Shown piece after piece: positions 26,968 through 37,571 of a stretch of 64,000 nucleotides of DNA. Position 1 is the first letter of the stretch. Each line of letters opens with the position of its first letter. The stretch covers positions 21,116 through 85,115 of the forward strand of contig WRJQ01000001.1 of NCBI GenBank assembly GCA_009778485.1, written 5' to 3'. The DNA is from Oscillospiraceae bacterium. GTDB taxonomy: Bacteria > Bacillota > Clostridia > Oscillospirales > Oscillospiraceae. A program made the translations under genes and the position numbers. Below the pieces are notes generated by a model, which saw nothing but the letters and a program-made list of their open reading frames with translations, did not search any database and was not told the DNA's origin.

Positions 26968-27873
26968 CTAGACTTCAGACTGCATTGCCAGCAGCTTTTT
27001 CTTTGCGTTGAGAGCGGTGTCATGATTCTTGCCGAGCAACCTTTCGTAAATGCGCGTTGCCTCAGCCATTTCCTTCACAGCGGAAGCCGTATCGCCCAAA
27101 AGCTGGTACACTTCCGCAATGTTGCTCTTGCAAGCTGCGTACTCTATGTTCTCACCGAAAAAATGCCGGGTCAGTTCGGTGGCTTGCTTGAAGCCCTCCA
27201 GAGCCTCGCGATGCTCGCCGGCGCGGGCCCGTATCACGGCTTTCGTCGTGAGCGCGGCAGCGTGGTGCACGTCGGGGGAGGGCATTGCGTCATAGATGCT
27301 CAAAGATTCGTTTATGCACTCGTCTGCCTTTGCCGCATCCCCGAGGCTTATATGTATTGCGGCGAGATTGCTGAGCGAGGTGGCGATCTCGTGCTCGTTT
27401 GAGTCGCCGGTACGCATCCTTTCAAGCGCTGCTTCCGCGAGAGTCAGCGCTTTGCTGTGTTCGCCTTTTTCCTGGTATGCAAGGGCTGTGTTATTGAGGA
27501 CGCTGGTATAGGCGTAGCTGTCAGATGCTCCGGCTGCTTCGAGTTTGTCAATCGCGTCGAGGAACAAAGCAAGAGCTTTATCCGCTTCTCCTTTAATGCG
27601 GTAGAGGCCGGCGAGGTTCAGCAGCACGGTGGCGTATTGGGGTGAAGCTCCCATCCCTGAACTCTCGAAGAGGTTCATTGACCGCACAAAGGCGTCCTCC
27701 GATTCATCATAGCGGCTTACGCCTCTGTAGAATGCTGCCAGTTCATTGAGCAGCCCGGCGCTCCGGACTGTGCCTTCCCCGGCGTCCATGATCCCGCTGA
27801 GGATGAACTCCTCGACCGCCTTGAGGTCGCCGGCGTTATACAGCTCGTCCAGTTTTTCGTAGAATTGTTCCAT
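26968..27873 (-). CDS. Tetratricopeptide repeat protein
   Basis: Repeated TPR signatures (YATVLLNLAGLYRIKGEADKALALFLDAI etc.); start MEQFYEKLDELYNAG. Confidence 0.85.
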   Translation of the reverse strand: MEQFYEKLDELYNAGDLKAVEEFILSGIMDAGEGTVRSAGLLNELAAFYRGVSRYDESEDAFVRSMNLFESSGMGASPQYATVLLNLAGLYRIKGEADKALALFLDAIDKLEAAGASDSYAYTSVLNNTALAYQEKGEHSKALTLAEAALERMRTGDSNEHEIATSLSNLAAIHISLGDAAKADECINESLSIYDAMPSPDVHHAAALTTKAVIRARAGEHREALEGFKQATELTRHFFGENIEYAACKSNIAEVYQLLGDTASAVKEMAEATRIYERLLGKNHDTALNAKKKLLAMQSEV

Positions 27874-27889
27874 GTCACTACCTCTTGAG

Positions 27890-28540
27890 TCATTGTGGGC
27901 CTGCCCCGCCTTCGTGCTCCTCTTCGAGTGCGCGCGTAGTCTCTTCCGCCGACTCCAGTGAGTCGTAACCGTAAAAACCAACGGTGTTCTCCAGTATAAT
28001 GCGCGCGAGCGGCATGCCTGCCTTTTCGAGCGCGAGGGCGTGCGCTTTCAGTTCGCGCAGCGTGTTTTCAGAAAAAGTCAGGAGTTCGCCGTGCTGGTAA
28101 GTCTCGACCGAGGTACCTATGCTGTCCTGCGAGGAGTACAAAGGCCGCCCCTGCCCCGCAACATGCGGGTAGCTCTCGAAGAGCTCGCGTGTCTGCTCGA
28201 GGAGAAGATCCGACAGCTCCGCAGCAAGTTTGCGAGCTTCCTCAGTAGGGGCGGGGATAGCGCTGATGAGCGCTTTATATACAGTAGGCTCGGTGGAGCT
28301 CATCATGTGGATGTATTTTTCCGCAAGAAGGTTTCGTCCGCTTGCCTGTGCCAGTTCAAGATCGCTGAGATACGACCGGGCAGCATCGCGCGACCACGCG
28401 CTGAACTGCGCTTTGCGCATGCCTGTGAATGTCGGCTTGTCCTCCTGGCAGCTCGCCAGCGCGGCGCCTTCGTTCACACTGACGAACATCTCCCATTCGA
28501 TTGCGATTATCTTTTCTATAACTCCGGCGTCATTGTTCAC
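27890..28540 (-). CDS. DUF4125 family protein
   Basis: IEKIIAIEWEMFVSVNEGAALASCQEDKPTFTGMRKAQFSAW; GTG start (VNNDAGVI) preferred because the predicted TSS lies downstream of ATG 28594. Confidence 0.7.
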   Translation of the reverse strand: MNNDAGVIEKIIAIEWEMFVSVNEGAALASCQEDKPTFTGMRKAQFSAWSRDAARSYLSDLELAQASGRNLLAEKYIHMMSSTEPTVYKALISAIPAPTEEARKLAAELSDLLLEQTRELFESYPHVAGQGRPLYSSQDSIGTSVETYQHGELLTFSENTLRELKAHALALEKAGMPLARIILENTVGFYGYDSLESAEETTRALEEEHEGGAGPQ

Positions 28541-28596
28541 TATGCCACCCGATCTTTCTGTGCATATCGTGTCTGTTCGGTTACTGCGTTTCATAC

Positions 28597-28625
28597 ATTA
28601 TAGACCGCTGAGCCCATTGTTTCAA
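28597..28625 (-). promoter_or_regulatory. Predicted promoter for DUF4125-TPR operon
   Basis: Minus strand TTGAAA-N17-TATAAT. Confidence 0.7.
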
Positions 28626-28698
28626 GAGGCAAATTTCCGGTAACTGTACAGGATATTATTACTGGATATTATTGCGTACTAAAATGATGAAAAAATCG

Positions 28699-28727
28699 TT
28701 GACATTTTGTGCAATTTGGTGTAAGCT
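28699..28727 (+). promoter_or_regulatory. Predicted promoter for giant adhesin gene
   Basis: TTGACA-N17-TAAGCT; SD AAGGAG precedes ATG 28823. Confidence 0.6.
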
Positions 28728-28822
28728 TGGAAATGATACGTTCTGTTTCGCGACCGAACGAGCATCACCAAACAGATTAGCAGGACCGATAAACACACGA
28801 ACAGATTATAAGGAGAGTTGAA

Positions 28823-31800
28823 ATGAGTAGGTTTAGTGCGCACAAAAAGGCATCGGGCACGATAGCCCTGGCGCTGGCAGCCGTGATGGTTTTCACATGC
28901 TTTTGCGTAATACCGGCGCGTGTGAACGCAACCACGGAGAATGGGGACGCCGCGGACGTCAACGCTTATGAAGCGGTGATGGACGCGGTTTTGGACGTTG
29001 AGGAGTTATCGGAGTTCCTTGATGTCGGAGCAGCTGAGACTGCGGACATGGAGGACATGTCGGGCTTGGCTGCGGAACCTGTGCAGCGTTCGCCGGAACG
29101 TGATTCGCAGGCGAATGACGATTTGGAGAGTTCCGCGTACGGTCAAACCGGAGTCGCCAACGACATTCAACCGTCCAGGCCGGACTACGCTTACGTTGGA
29201 TTCGAGGACCCGGTAGCAATCCGTGACGAGAAATCCGGGGAGGAACAGGTTGCGCCTCTGCGGGGGGCGGAAGCGCGAATGGCCTCCGCTGCCCTGTCCG
29301 GAGACCCGACGGAGCCGATTCCGGACGGCCTTGACTATTACATAGCGGAGCGCGACACCAACTATAGGATAGTCCTCGGCAAGCCTCCCAATGTGCAGAT
29401 GTTCACCTATTGCCTCGACTTCTCGCGTGAGTTTTCAGACGACGCAAACTACTTCCTGAAACCCAACGGCGACGTGACGTATGACGAGGTTCTGTTTATT
29501 CTCAATAACTCGTTCCCGGTTTTGAGCGTCGAACAAGTAAAGCTGCTATGGGGGCTTACAGGAGCTTTAGACGACGTTCAGGCTTACTTCGCGACGCAGT
29601 ATGCGATCTGGAACTTCACCAACGTTGATAAACTTGGAGCAATTGAGACTATCGTAGAAAACGGCTCGGGAAGCGCCAACCAGTATCCGGAGCTATATGG
29701 TGCCGGCAAAGACTTGTACGATAAACTTCTTGTGGCCGCAAAAGCCACCGCAACGGGCGGATACCTCGCGTCTGCGGACAGGTTTGAGATCGAGCTCGTA
29801 CCGCCTGAGAGCAGTGACCCGAAAGAACTGGCAAGCCAGCATTATCTGTATGGCCCGTATATGGTAAACTCAAACGTAAACGGCAGCGCCCCTGTATACA
29901 GCAAATTGGCCGTGCGGATAAGCCTACTGGATTCACATCCTATTACTGACAGCGGACCGCTCAACTTTGAGGTATGCTACGATGAAGACACTCCTATCAG
30001 CAAACAAGGGACGTCACCGGACGAGTACTGGCTTGTAGACCTTGACAAGGAGTTTTACATTCAGACCAGCACCGCCTTCCTCGGTGGATTCGAGTTTGAG
30101 TGCACGCTACTCCTAGGCGGCGTAGCATACACAGAAACCAACGCTTTTGACTACCTGACAAGCGCGAAGTACCTCTACCACCCGACCACAGACTACTTTG
30201 AACACCAGGAGATCCTCTATTACGGTCACGACAAGGGTGCTGCCCCCGGGACTCTCGGCCCTGAGTTCAACAGCAACTTAGATCCCGCCCGCGAGAAAGT
30301 AACTATAAATAAAGTCGTTGATTCGGACAGCGATCCGATAAGCGGGCCGTTTGACCTCGCGCTGTACATATACGACAGCAGCGGTAACTTGGTTGCTACC
30401 GATAAGACGAAGAACGTATCGGACGCAGGATCTGTCGAGTTTGACTTGTCTCACTACATTGGGAAGGGATACAGCGCAGTTATTATTGAAGAGTGGCCGA
30501 ACTACACCGACAAGTTCGAAGACTCCATGTACAATACTCAATCTACAGAAATAACGAGCAGCCTGCAGACACGGCACTACGTGCTGCCGAACTACGATAG
30601 TTCGAGCAATGTGACATCCAAGCCAACGGCGGCGGGTGCTGAGTATTATGTCGGAGTCAGTTTTAACATCGACGAAATGGGTACTGCTTTCTCAATCGCC
30701 TTCACGAACAAGAGAACTGTGGAAAACCCGCTCGACCGGTACAACGGCGTAATCAAACTGACAAAAGAACTCGTGACCTGGAAGACGGGCAGCGACAAGC
30801 TCACGGAGGTACGCTTCCTGCTCTACAGCGAAAAAGGCGGAGTCGTTGCAACGTATGAACCTTTCTACGTCACAGTCGGAGCGGAAGGGGAAGTCAACCT
30901 TTCCGCAAAAATACTCGAGCTCTTTGAAGGCAGGGAAAACGAACTCGAGGGAGTCACGTTCACGATTATTGAGGACTTCCCGAAAATAGTGCCGGATGAC
31001 AGCAACGGTGGACATGAAGCGCATACAAAGCTTATTGTTGACGGAGTTCTCGCTGATGAGATCAACCCCGGCGGCTACAGCATCGTCACAGGCGCGGGCA
31101 CACCAGGCGTTTACGGGAACTCGTCATTTCTCTACCCCGGATATAGCTTTACCCTGGCAGCTAACAGAACTGTCACATTCAAGAACTACGAAGAGTCAGC
31201 GGTTCCAATGACTCTGAACATTTCGAAAACGTTTGCGACCAGCGGCGGCGATGGTAGTTTGGCCGGCGAAACCGAGTTCGAGTTCGACCTCTACGAGGTC
31301 ACGTACTCCGCGACAGGCGGCGCGCCCTCGTATGCATTTGTCGATACGTTCAAGCTCAAGAGTTTAGAATCCAAAGACATCGTCGCGCTGCTCGAAGCGA
31401 CCGACGCCTACAAGGAAGGCGCCTATTTTGGAAAAAGCTTCGCGGTCATTGAGACGAACTTCCCGTTGATTACGGACTTCTACGCAGACTTGACCCACAC
31501 TACGACCATAGGGCAGTCTATTGCCGGGACGGCGACAGAGTACTACTATAACATGAGCGGCACAGCCCCGCTGCGGACGACGATGGCGGACGGGGTTTGC
31601 AAGGGCATCGAGTTCTCGCTGCACGTCGGCCAGATTTCGCCCATCACTTTGACTTTCGCGAACGTCGAAGCCGGGCAGACCGAACCAGATATCAAGCTAC
31701 AGAAAATTAAAACAGTCGATGTGAGTGAGACCATTTTCAACTTCCATCTCTACGAAGTCGTTGACGGTGCGTACACATATAAAGCCACGATACCGGTCAC

Positions 31801-34800
31801 AGCCGGAGCTGCGGCAATCGAGATCTTCCAAGACTATATCAAACCGCTTTATGATGGCGACTTCTACAACAAGAAGTTCGCACTCGTGGAGGAATGGGCT
31901 AACGACAGTTGGAAGTACTGGGGGACCAGAAGGAAGACCGACATCGTCACGCATGGCGGCATCGACAGTACCGGCTACTATTCGCTATCGGGCGGCGCGG
32001 AGCCTGCGGCGGCCAGGGGTGCGAACGGCGTATGGAGCAGCTCCCATAAGTATTACGGAGTCGAGTTCACGCTGATACCCGCGAACGTCAACACTGAGGT
32101 CACTAAAGACAAATCTTTCGAGTTTACAAACCGCATCATTGAGCATGTTCCGGTACCGGGCGTCAAATCCTTCGTGGGCCAACCAACGTTCGAGGTCGAC
32201 TTCTATATCTACCATTTATCCGGCACGTCGCACACCTTCCTCGGTAAGTTCACCCTGACTAATGATGCTTCGGAAGTGGACGTCTTTGCCCTCATTGCCG
32301 AGGAATACTCGGACTGCATAGGCGAGACCTTCGTCGTCATTGAAGACTGGGCGCGCAGCGACGTAGGCAGCAAGCAGTTTACTGTGATGTCCGTCAACAT
32401 CATGGGCGCCGGAATGGTTGGATACCCGACAGCTCCGGGCGAGGTGGACTTCACCGCGACGCCGGGCACATACAATGCGACAAACATGTATCCCGGCCTA
32501 AAGTTCACGATGCCGGCGGTGGATCCATCGGTCAACCTAAGGTTTGGATTTGTGAACAACGTCATTCTCTATGACCCGCCGGAAGTCTGGCTGAGAAAAG
32601 CTGATGCGGTCACCGGCTCTGCAGAAGTCCCGGCTGAAGAGTTCAGCTTCAACCTCTACGCTGTCGTCGATGGGGCATATGTGCTTATCGAAGAAGGCAT
32701 CTCGCTGGCACGCGGCAACACGGACAGCGACACGAACGACATCTTTGCACTCGTCCACGACGCGTACGGCGAGGCCTGCTACGGAATGATCTTCGCCATC
32801 GTGGAAGACCATGTGTTCAGCGATTACGAGACTGACGCGTACGACGCCTGGTGGCACTACACGACGATAGACGTCGCTACGCATTCTGTCGATGAGAACC
32901 TGGGGCCGACGCCGGTATCGACGAAATATGGATACAGTACACTGCCTGAGAATGGCGATTTAGTAACCGACTTCAGGAGCGCAGCTTCGTCGGATCAGAA
33001 CACAGGCACGTACAATAAAGATTACAAGTACTTCGGCTGCGAGTTCACGATCCCGTACCTTTGCATCGAGGATCCGGATGACCCGACATGTCATGTCAAC
33101 CGGCTCGTGATCACCTTCACCAACACGGACACGCCGCGCCCGAACCTCGCCGTCAATCTGGCGAAGGACTTCACCAATACGAGCGAGACTGCAGTCGACT
33201 TCTACCTGTACAGCATTAGTGCAACGGGTGTGTGGGCGCAGGTAGGCAGCAAGATAACTATTAACAAAACCGATACTACAAGCACAGACCTCCTCGCTCT
33301 TATCACCGCTGAGTACTCAGACTCGTACCTCGACTTCACCTACGTGCTGATAGAGGATTACGAGACGACGGTGCCAACATACGGGGTCACAGGCCAGAAC
33401 ATCGTGACAATCACGCTCAACAGCGGCGCGGCCGCGCCGAGCCTCTTCAGCTCTGCCGTGGTCAACTACCGCGCATGTGAACCGCCTGTCGGTGATGAAG
33501 CGATTGAAGTCGCTGACGGCGCAGAAGCGCACTACTATAAAGGTCTGCGCTTCAGCTTCAACAAGGCTTACCTCAACCCGAACATCACAGGCTACAATGC
33601 GACCCCGCAACTGTCTATATCGTTCGCCAACGTTGATGAGACGACGTGGATCGACCCGGCGCTCAGCCTCTCAAAGGGCTGGGTCACCGGCAAGGACAGG
33701 CCCGGCCCCTACGGCGGGACGGAGGTCAAGATCCATATCCTTGAGCTTGGCGCCGACGGGAAAGTCAGCAAGAACCTCACGGGTGCAACGCCGCAGACGC
33801 GCAGCCCGACCACTGCTGCAACCTCCCGCGACATTATAGCTTTCCTTAAGGCCAACGCTACTGGCGGGGACTACAGAGGCAAGACATACATTGTATATGA
33901 AGAGTACAGATTCCAGCCCGACCTGCCGGACAAGGCGCGCCAGGCTACGACGGTCACGATAACCGACGCGGGAGAATTCTTTAAGACTAAGGATGCGGGC
34001 TACATCATCGGCGGCGCTATAGTAGACGGGTTCATTAGAAACACACTCTTTGCCGCTGCGAGCGAAGTGGAGTTCGTGGGCGCTGCCACAGCAACCGACG
34101 CCTACGTCAAGTCGGATGCAGGCAACGTCTACTACCCGGCCGCGAAGATTGCGTTCCCGACGGCAGCCGAAAACCCGGACGTCCCGACCGATCTTGCGAT
34201 ACTCTTCACGAACGAGTACACTGCGGTAACTACGCCGACTTTGAACATCGTGAAAGAGTGGGCGGGCGGCGTGATCGCGCCTGAATACACAGGCGGCTTC
34301 GTGACAGCCACGCTCCACGCATACGCACCGGACGGAACAGAAGTCTCATTCCTCTCGAACACAGGAGCGGCTAAACCGGTCGTTGTAAACATCGGCAGCA
34401 CGCCGGTGGATATCATCAACACGCTGCTCACCGGCGGCTACTACTACCTCGACGGCACGATAAAGGGCGTCGACGCCGACTTCCTGTACTCGGACAAGGT
34501 CAAAACATTCGAGCTCGTGGAGAACTATCCGCAGTACAGCAACGACTTCCTCTATGGGACGCGCACGACGGCTATTGCATTCGAGACGCCCGGCGACACA
34601 ACGACGATAGAAGACTGGAACGCATCGACGGACGCGACGGATCCGCTGCTGGCTACATTTGAGCTCCCGGACCGGAAAGTCGGGACGCAGACGCTGCAGA
34701 TCAGATTCACCAACACATACGTTCCGACGACGTTCAGCCTGACAGTCGGCAAAAACACAGGCGACTTCAGGTCGGTTCACTACATCCTCCCGGCGGATCT

Positions 34801-37555
34801 TGCCGTCGCAGCAAAGAAGGACGGCCCCGTAGACCTCTACCTGCACAGCGCGCGGTCAGCGGGGGACAAGGGGATATCGGCGACTTCCGAGAAGATAACC
34901 ATAAAGTATGGCGAGACCCTTGACCCGGCTACCTTGCTCGAAGCAATGAAAAAGCAGGCGGCAAAGCACTCGGACGATCCCAGCTATGACGTTTTCCTGC
35001 TGGTCGAAGATTTCACGATCGACAAGGCCGGCGCGGGCAAACGGACGGGGAGCTTCGTGTCAGGCGCAACCGGCGCCAACGTGAAACTCGTATACGCCAA
35101 CGCGACCGGCACTGTGACAAGCTACGCCGAGAGCGAACCAATGACCGACTTCCGCCTTGGCGTCCTTATAACGCCGGCGGGCGGCGCGGAAGAGTCGCTT
35201 GTGTTCGTCAACGAAGACATCGATTCATATAAATACGCGCTCGAGGTTGACAAACGCAACGAGAACGGCGGCGCGTTCACGGCTACAGACCTGCGCAACG
35301 CGAAGTTCACAATCTACGAGCTTATCGCCGGCGAGAAGGTCTCCGATCAGTTTAACGCCGGGGGCAGGACGCCCGTCGCAACGCTTACAAGCTCGAACGG
35401 CAAGTTCATATCCGGATACATCCTCGAAAAGGACAAAGGATATGTCGTAGTCGAAGAGGAAGTGCCCGCTTTTGCGGACCCGGCGATAAAGAACACGATA
35501 GTCGCCGTGGTGCAGCCAATGCCGGACGACTATACGACCTACGAAGTGAAGGTCGAAGTGAGAAACCAGCGCCTCGGGTCCTTTGACATCTGGAAGAGGA
35601 ACAGCAAGGGCTCCGACTTCCTGGCGGGCGCAGAGTTCGAGCTGTATGAGTGGGTGGACGGATACACCTACGCGCAGTACAGGACAATAGGCGTGCCGGT
35701 CAAGGGCTTCGAAGTCATCAACATCGACGTAGCGAGAGCCGTCAGCGTGACAGGCGTGCCGTTCGGGACATACGCGCTGATTGAGACTAAAGCGCCCACA
35801 GGCTACGAGATTTATACTTTAGACGGCGGCGGCAATCCGGTATTCACGATAACGAAAGTGACCGTCAACGCGACTAACACCGGTGTCTCCAACTGGTACG
35901 CGGTTCTCAACTACATGGGCAGGACGCTGACGCACGAGTTCACCTTCGTAAAAGTAGACGCGTCGAAGCTGGCCGACTGGCAGGACGGCGACCCGCTTGA
36001 CGTCCTCCTGGGTCCGGCTGATCTGGACGCGGGCGTCAAAGGAGCGAACTTCCTCGTGGAAATGGCGGCCGGCGACGGCTGGACTCCGTTCATGCGCTTC
36101 ACGGATACCAGCGACGTGTTCTCATTCGTAATTGACCGCGCGAACGCCGGCAGATACCGCGTAAGCGAAATCAAGGCTCCGGACGGCTACCTGTATGACG
36201 ATTCGATCTACTTCTACTTCGATATTCAAGAGAGAATTGACAACTCCGGCGAAAGATACACAGTCGTCACATCATTTAAAGCCGGTAACAGTAGTGGTCC
36301 GAATACTGACGGGCCGGAGCTGATCAGGGCTTACATCGAAGGCGACGAAGGCCACGAGATATATGCGTACGTGATTGAGAACTACCCGTTCGGATCGCTG
36401 GAGCTGACGAAGACAGTCGACGACGGGGACCAAAACAAGGGCTTTGACTTCACGGTGACATTCGAAGGCGACTACCTCGACCGCATCAAGAGCCTCCCCA
36501 CAGCATATATCGAGACAGATGAAGAAGGCGGCGAGGTTTCGCGGCAGTCGGTGGCGTTCGCATCCGGCGACGGCGGAGCGACCTGGACAGGGACGCTCTC
36601 GCACGGGCAAAAAGCGATTTTCACCGACATACCTTACGGAGCCGTCTACACCATAACCGAGGCGGAAGGCGACGGGAAGTATAAAGCGAGGCTGGGCCCG
36701 GTAGCCGACGACAACGACGCTGACGCGGACGACGACGACGATGGCGACGCGGATGTGCTCACGGCGGAGGAGGGCGACGAACCCTTCGCTGCGACAGGCG
36801 AAGTCCTGAGCGACGAGACAGTCGAGGTCGAAGTCGTCAACACACTGATACCCGAGCCGCTTGACGACGGCGATGACGACGGCGACGGAGACCGCGGAAG
36901 GCCCAGGCCGCCAAGGCCGCCCGGAGACGGAGACGCCGACGCTGATGGCGACGGAGACAGCGATGGAGACGGAGACGGCGACGGGGATGGCGACGGCTAT
37001 GGCGGCGGCGACGGCGATGACGATGCGGATAACGACGGCGACGGCGACAACGACGCGGATAACGACGCTGACGGAGACGCAGACGCGGATAACGACGCTG
37101 ACGGCGACGGCGACGACGATGACGACGAAAGCGACCGCACCCCCTGGGACAGGCCGCGCAACCCATACTACGACCCGGAGCATCCTGACGACTATCCGGA
37201 GCCGGGCGGGCATATACATGAACTGCCGCCCGTGCCGCTGTCAGCCTTCCATACGGAGACGCCTTTCATAGGCGACGACGGCGAGATCTGGTACATGGAG
37301 TTCGATGAAGACGGAGTGCCTCTGGGGGCATGGCATTGGGACGACGATCTCGAGGAGTGGATCTTCGACGAGATGATCCCCCTGGGCGACTTCCCATGGA
37401 ACGACACTGAGGACGCGGAGGTCGACCTGCCTCAGACCGGGCGGATTATAACGGCCTTGCTCTGCACGGCGCTGACATTCGCCGGGCTGGTGCTCATTGG
37501 CGCGGGAGTGCTGCCGGAGAAGATCAAGCGCAGGCGCGCGCAACGCAAACCATAA
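28823..37555 (+). CDS. Giant LPXTG-anchored surface adhesin with thioester domain and isopeptide/Cna-B-like repeats
   Basis: 2910 aa; signal peptide; thioester-type motifs (MFTYCLDFS ... ATQYAIWNF); many K...E isopeptide-like modules; C-terminal LPQTG + TM + RRRAQRK. Confidence 0.88.
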   Translation: MSRFSAHKKASGTIALALAAVMVFTCFCVIPARVNATTENGDAADVNAYEAVMDAVLDVEELSEFLDVGAAETADMEDMSGLAAEPVQRSPERDSQANDDLESSAYGQTGVANDIQPSRPDYAYVGFEDPVAIRDEKSGEEQVAPLRGAEARMASAALSGDPTEPIPDGLDYYIAERDTNYRIVLGKPPNVQMFTYCLDFSREFSDDANYFLKPNGDVTYDEVLFILNNSFPVLSVEQVKLLWGLTGALDDVQAYFATQYAIWNFTNVDKLGAIETIVENGSGSANQYPELYGAGKDLYDKLLVAAKATATGGYLASADRFEIELVPPESSDPKELASQHYLYGPYMVNSNVNGSAPVYSKLAVRISLLDSHPITDSGPLNFEVCYDEDTPISKQGTSPDEYWLVDLDKEFYIQTSTAFLGGFEFECTLLLGGVAYTETNAFDYLTSAKYLYHPTTDYFEHQEILYYGHDKGAAPGTLGPEFNSNLDPAREKVTINKVVDSDSDPISGPFDLALYIYDSSGNLVATDKTKNVSDAGSVEFDLSHYIGKGYSAVIIEEWPNYTDKFEDSMYNTQSTEITSSLQTRHYVLPNYDSSSNVTSKPTAAGAEYYVGVSFNIDEMGTAFSIAFTNKRTVENPLDRYNGVIKLTKELVTWKTGSDKLTEVRFLLYSEKGGVVATYEPFYVTVGAEGEVNLSAKILELFEGRENELEGVTFTIIEDFPKIVPDDSNGGHEAHTKLIVDGVLADEINPGGYSIVTGAGTPGVYGNSSFLYPGYSFTLAANRTVTFKNYEESAVPMTLNISKTFATSGGDGSLAGETEFEFDLYEVTYSATGGAPSYAFVDTFKLKSLESKDIVALLEATDAYKEGAYFGKSFAVIETNFPLITDFYADLTHTTTIGQSIAGTATEYYYNMSGTAPLRTTMADGVCKGIEFSLHVGQISPITLTFANVEAGQTEPDIKLQKIKTVDVSETIFNFHLYEVVDGAYTYKATIPVTAGAAAIEIFQDYIKPLYDGDFYNKKFALVEEWANDSWKYWGTRRKTDIVTHGGIDSTGYYSLSGGAEPAAARGANGVWSSSHKYYGVEFTLIPANVNTEVTKDKSFEFTNRIIEHVPVPGVKSFVGQPTFEVDFYIYHLSGTSHTFLGKFTLTNDASEVDVFALIAEEYSDCIGETFVVIEDWARSDVGSKQFTVMSVNIMGAGMVGYPTAPGEVDFTATPGTYNATNMYPGLKFTMPAVDPSVNLRFGFVNNVILYDPPEVWLRKADAVTGSAEVPAEEFSFNLYAVVDGAYVLIEEGISLARGNTDSDTNDIFALVHDAYGEACYGMIFAIVEDHVFSDYETDAYDAWWHYTTIDVATHSVDENLGPTPVSTKYGYSTLPENGDLVTDFRSAASSDQNTGTYNKDYKYFGCEFTIPYLCIEDPDDPTCHVNRLVITFTNTDTPRPNLAVNLAKDFTNTSETAVDFYLYSISATGVWAQVGSKITINKTDTTSTDLLALITAEYSDSYLDFTYVLIEDYETTVPTYGVTGQNIVTITLNSGAAAPSLFSSAVVNYRACEPPVGDEAIEVADGAEAHYYKGLRFSFNKAYLNPNITGYNATPQLSISFANVDETTWIDPALSLSKGWVTGKDRPGPYGGTEVKIHILELGADGKVSKNLTGATPQTRSPTTAATSRDIIAFLKANATGGDYRGKTYIVYEEYRFQPDLPDKARQATTVTITDAGEFFKTKDAGYIIGGAIVDGFIRNTLFAAASEVEFVGAATATDAYVKSDAGNVYYPAAKIAFPTAAENPDVPTDLAILFTNEYTAVTTPTLNIVKEWAGGVIAPEYTGGFVTATLHAYAPDGTEVSFLSNTGAAKPVVVNIGSTPVDIINTLLTGGYYYLDGTIKGVDADFLYSDKVKTFELVENYPQYSNDFLYGTRTTAIAFETPGDTTTIEDWNASTDATDPLLATFELPDRKVGTQTLQIRFTNTYVPTTFSLTVGKNTGDFRSVHYILPADLAVAAKKDGPVDLYLHSARSAGDKGISATSEKITIKYGETLDPATLLEAMKKQAAKHSDDPSYDVFLLVEDFTIDKAGAGKRTGSFVSGATGANVKLVYANATGTVTSYAESEPMTDFRLGVLITPAGGAEESLVFVNEDIDSYKYALEVDKRNENGGAFTATDLRNAKFTIYELIAGEKVSDQFNAGGRTPVATLTSSNGKFISGYILEKDKGYVVVEEEVPAFADPAIKNTIVAVVQPMPDDYTTYEVKVEVRNQRLGSFDIWKRNSKGSDFLAGAEFELYEWVDGYTYAQYRTIGVPVKGFEVINIDVARAVSVTGVPFGTYALIETKAPTGYEIYTLDGGGNPVFTITKVTVNATNTGVSNWYAVLNYMGRTLTHEFTFVKVDASKLADWQDGDPLDVLLGPADLDAGVKGANFLVEMAAGDGWTPFMRFTDTSDVFSFVIDRANAGRYRVSEIKAPDGYLYDDSIYFYFDIQERIDNSGERYTVVTSFKAGNSSGPNTDGPELIRAYIEGDEGHEIYAYVIENYPFGSLELTKTVDDGDQNKGFDFTVTFEGDYLDRIKSLPTAYIETDEEGGEVSRQSVAFASGDGGATWTGTLSHGQKAIFTDIPYGAVYTITEAEGDGKYKARLGPVADDNDADADDDDDGDADVLTAEEGDEPFAATGEVLSDETVEVEVVNTLIPEPLDDGDDDGDGDRGRPRPPRPPGDGDADADGDGDSDGDGDGDGDGDGYGGGDGDDDADNDGDGDNDADNDADGDADADNDADGDGDDDDDESDRTPWDRPRNPYYDPEHPDDYPEPGGHIHELPPVPLSAFHTETPFIGDDGEIWYMEFDEDGVPLGAWHWDDDLEEWIFDEMIPLGDFPWNDTEDAEVDLPQTGRIITALLCTALTFAGLVLIGAGVLPEKIKRRRAQRKP

Positions 37556-37571
37556 GAACGTTTCAAGTTAC

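Noticed and set aside
36272-37219. 315-aa Val/Arg-rich minus ORF and 36861-37271 Thr-rich plus ORF
   Set aside because: Frame artefacts of the GAC/GGC repeat encoding the Asp-rich adhesin spacer.
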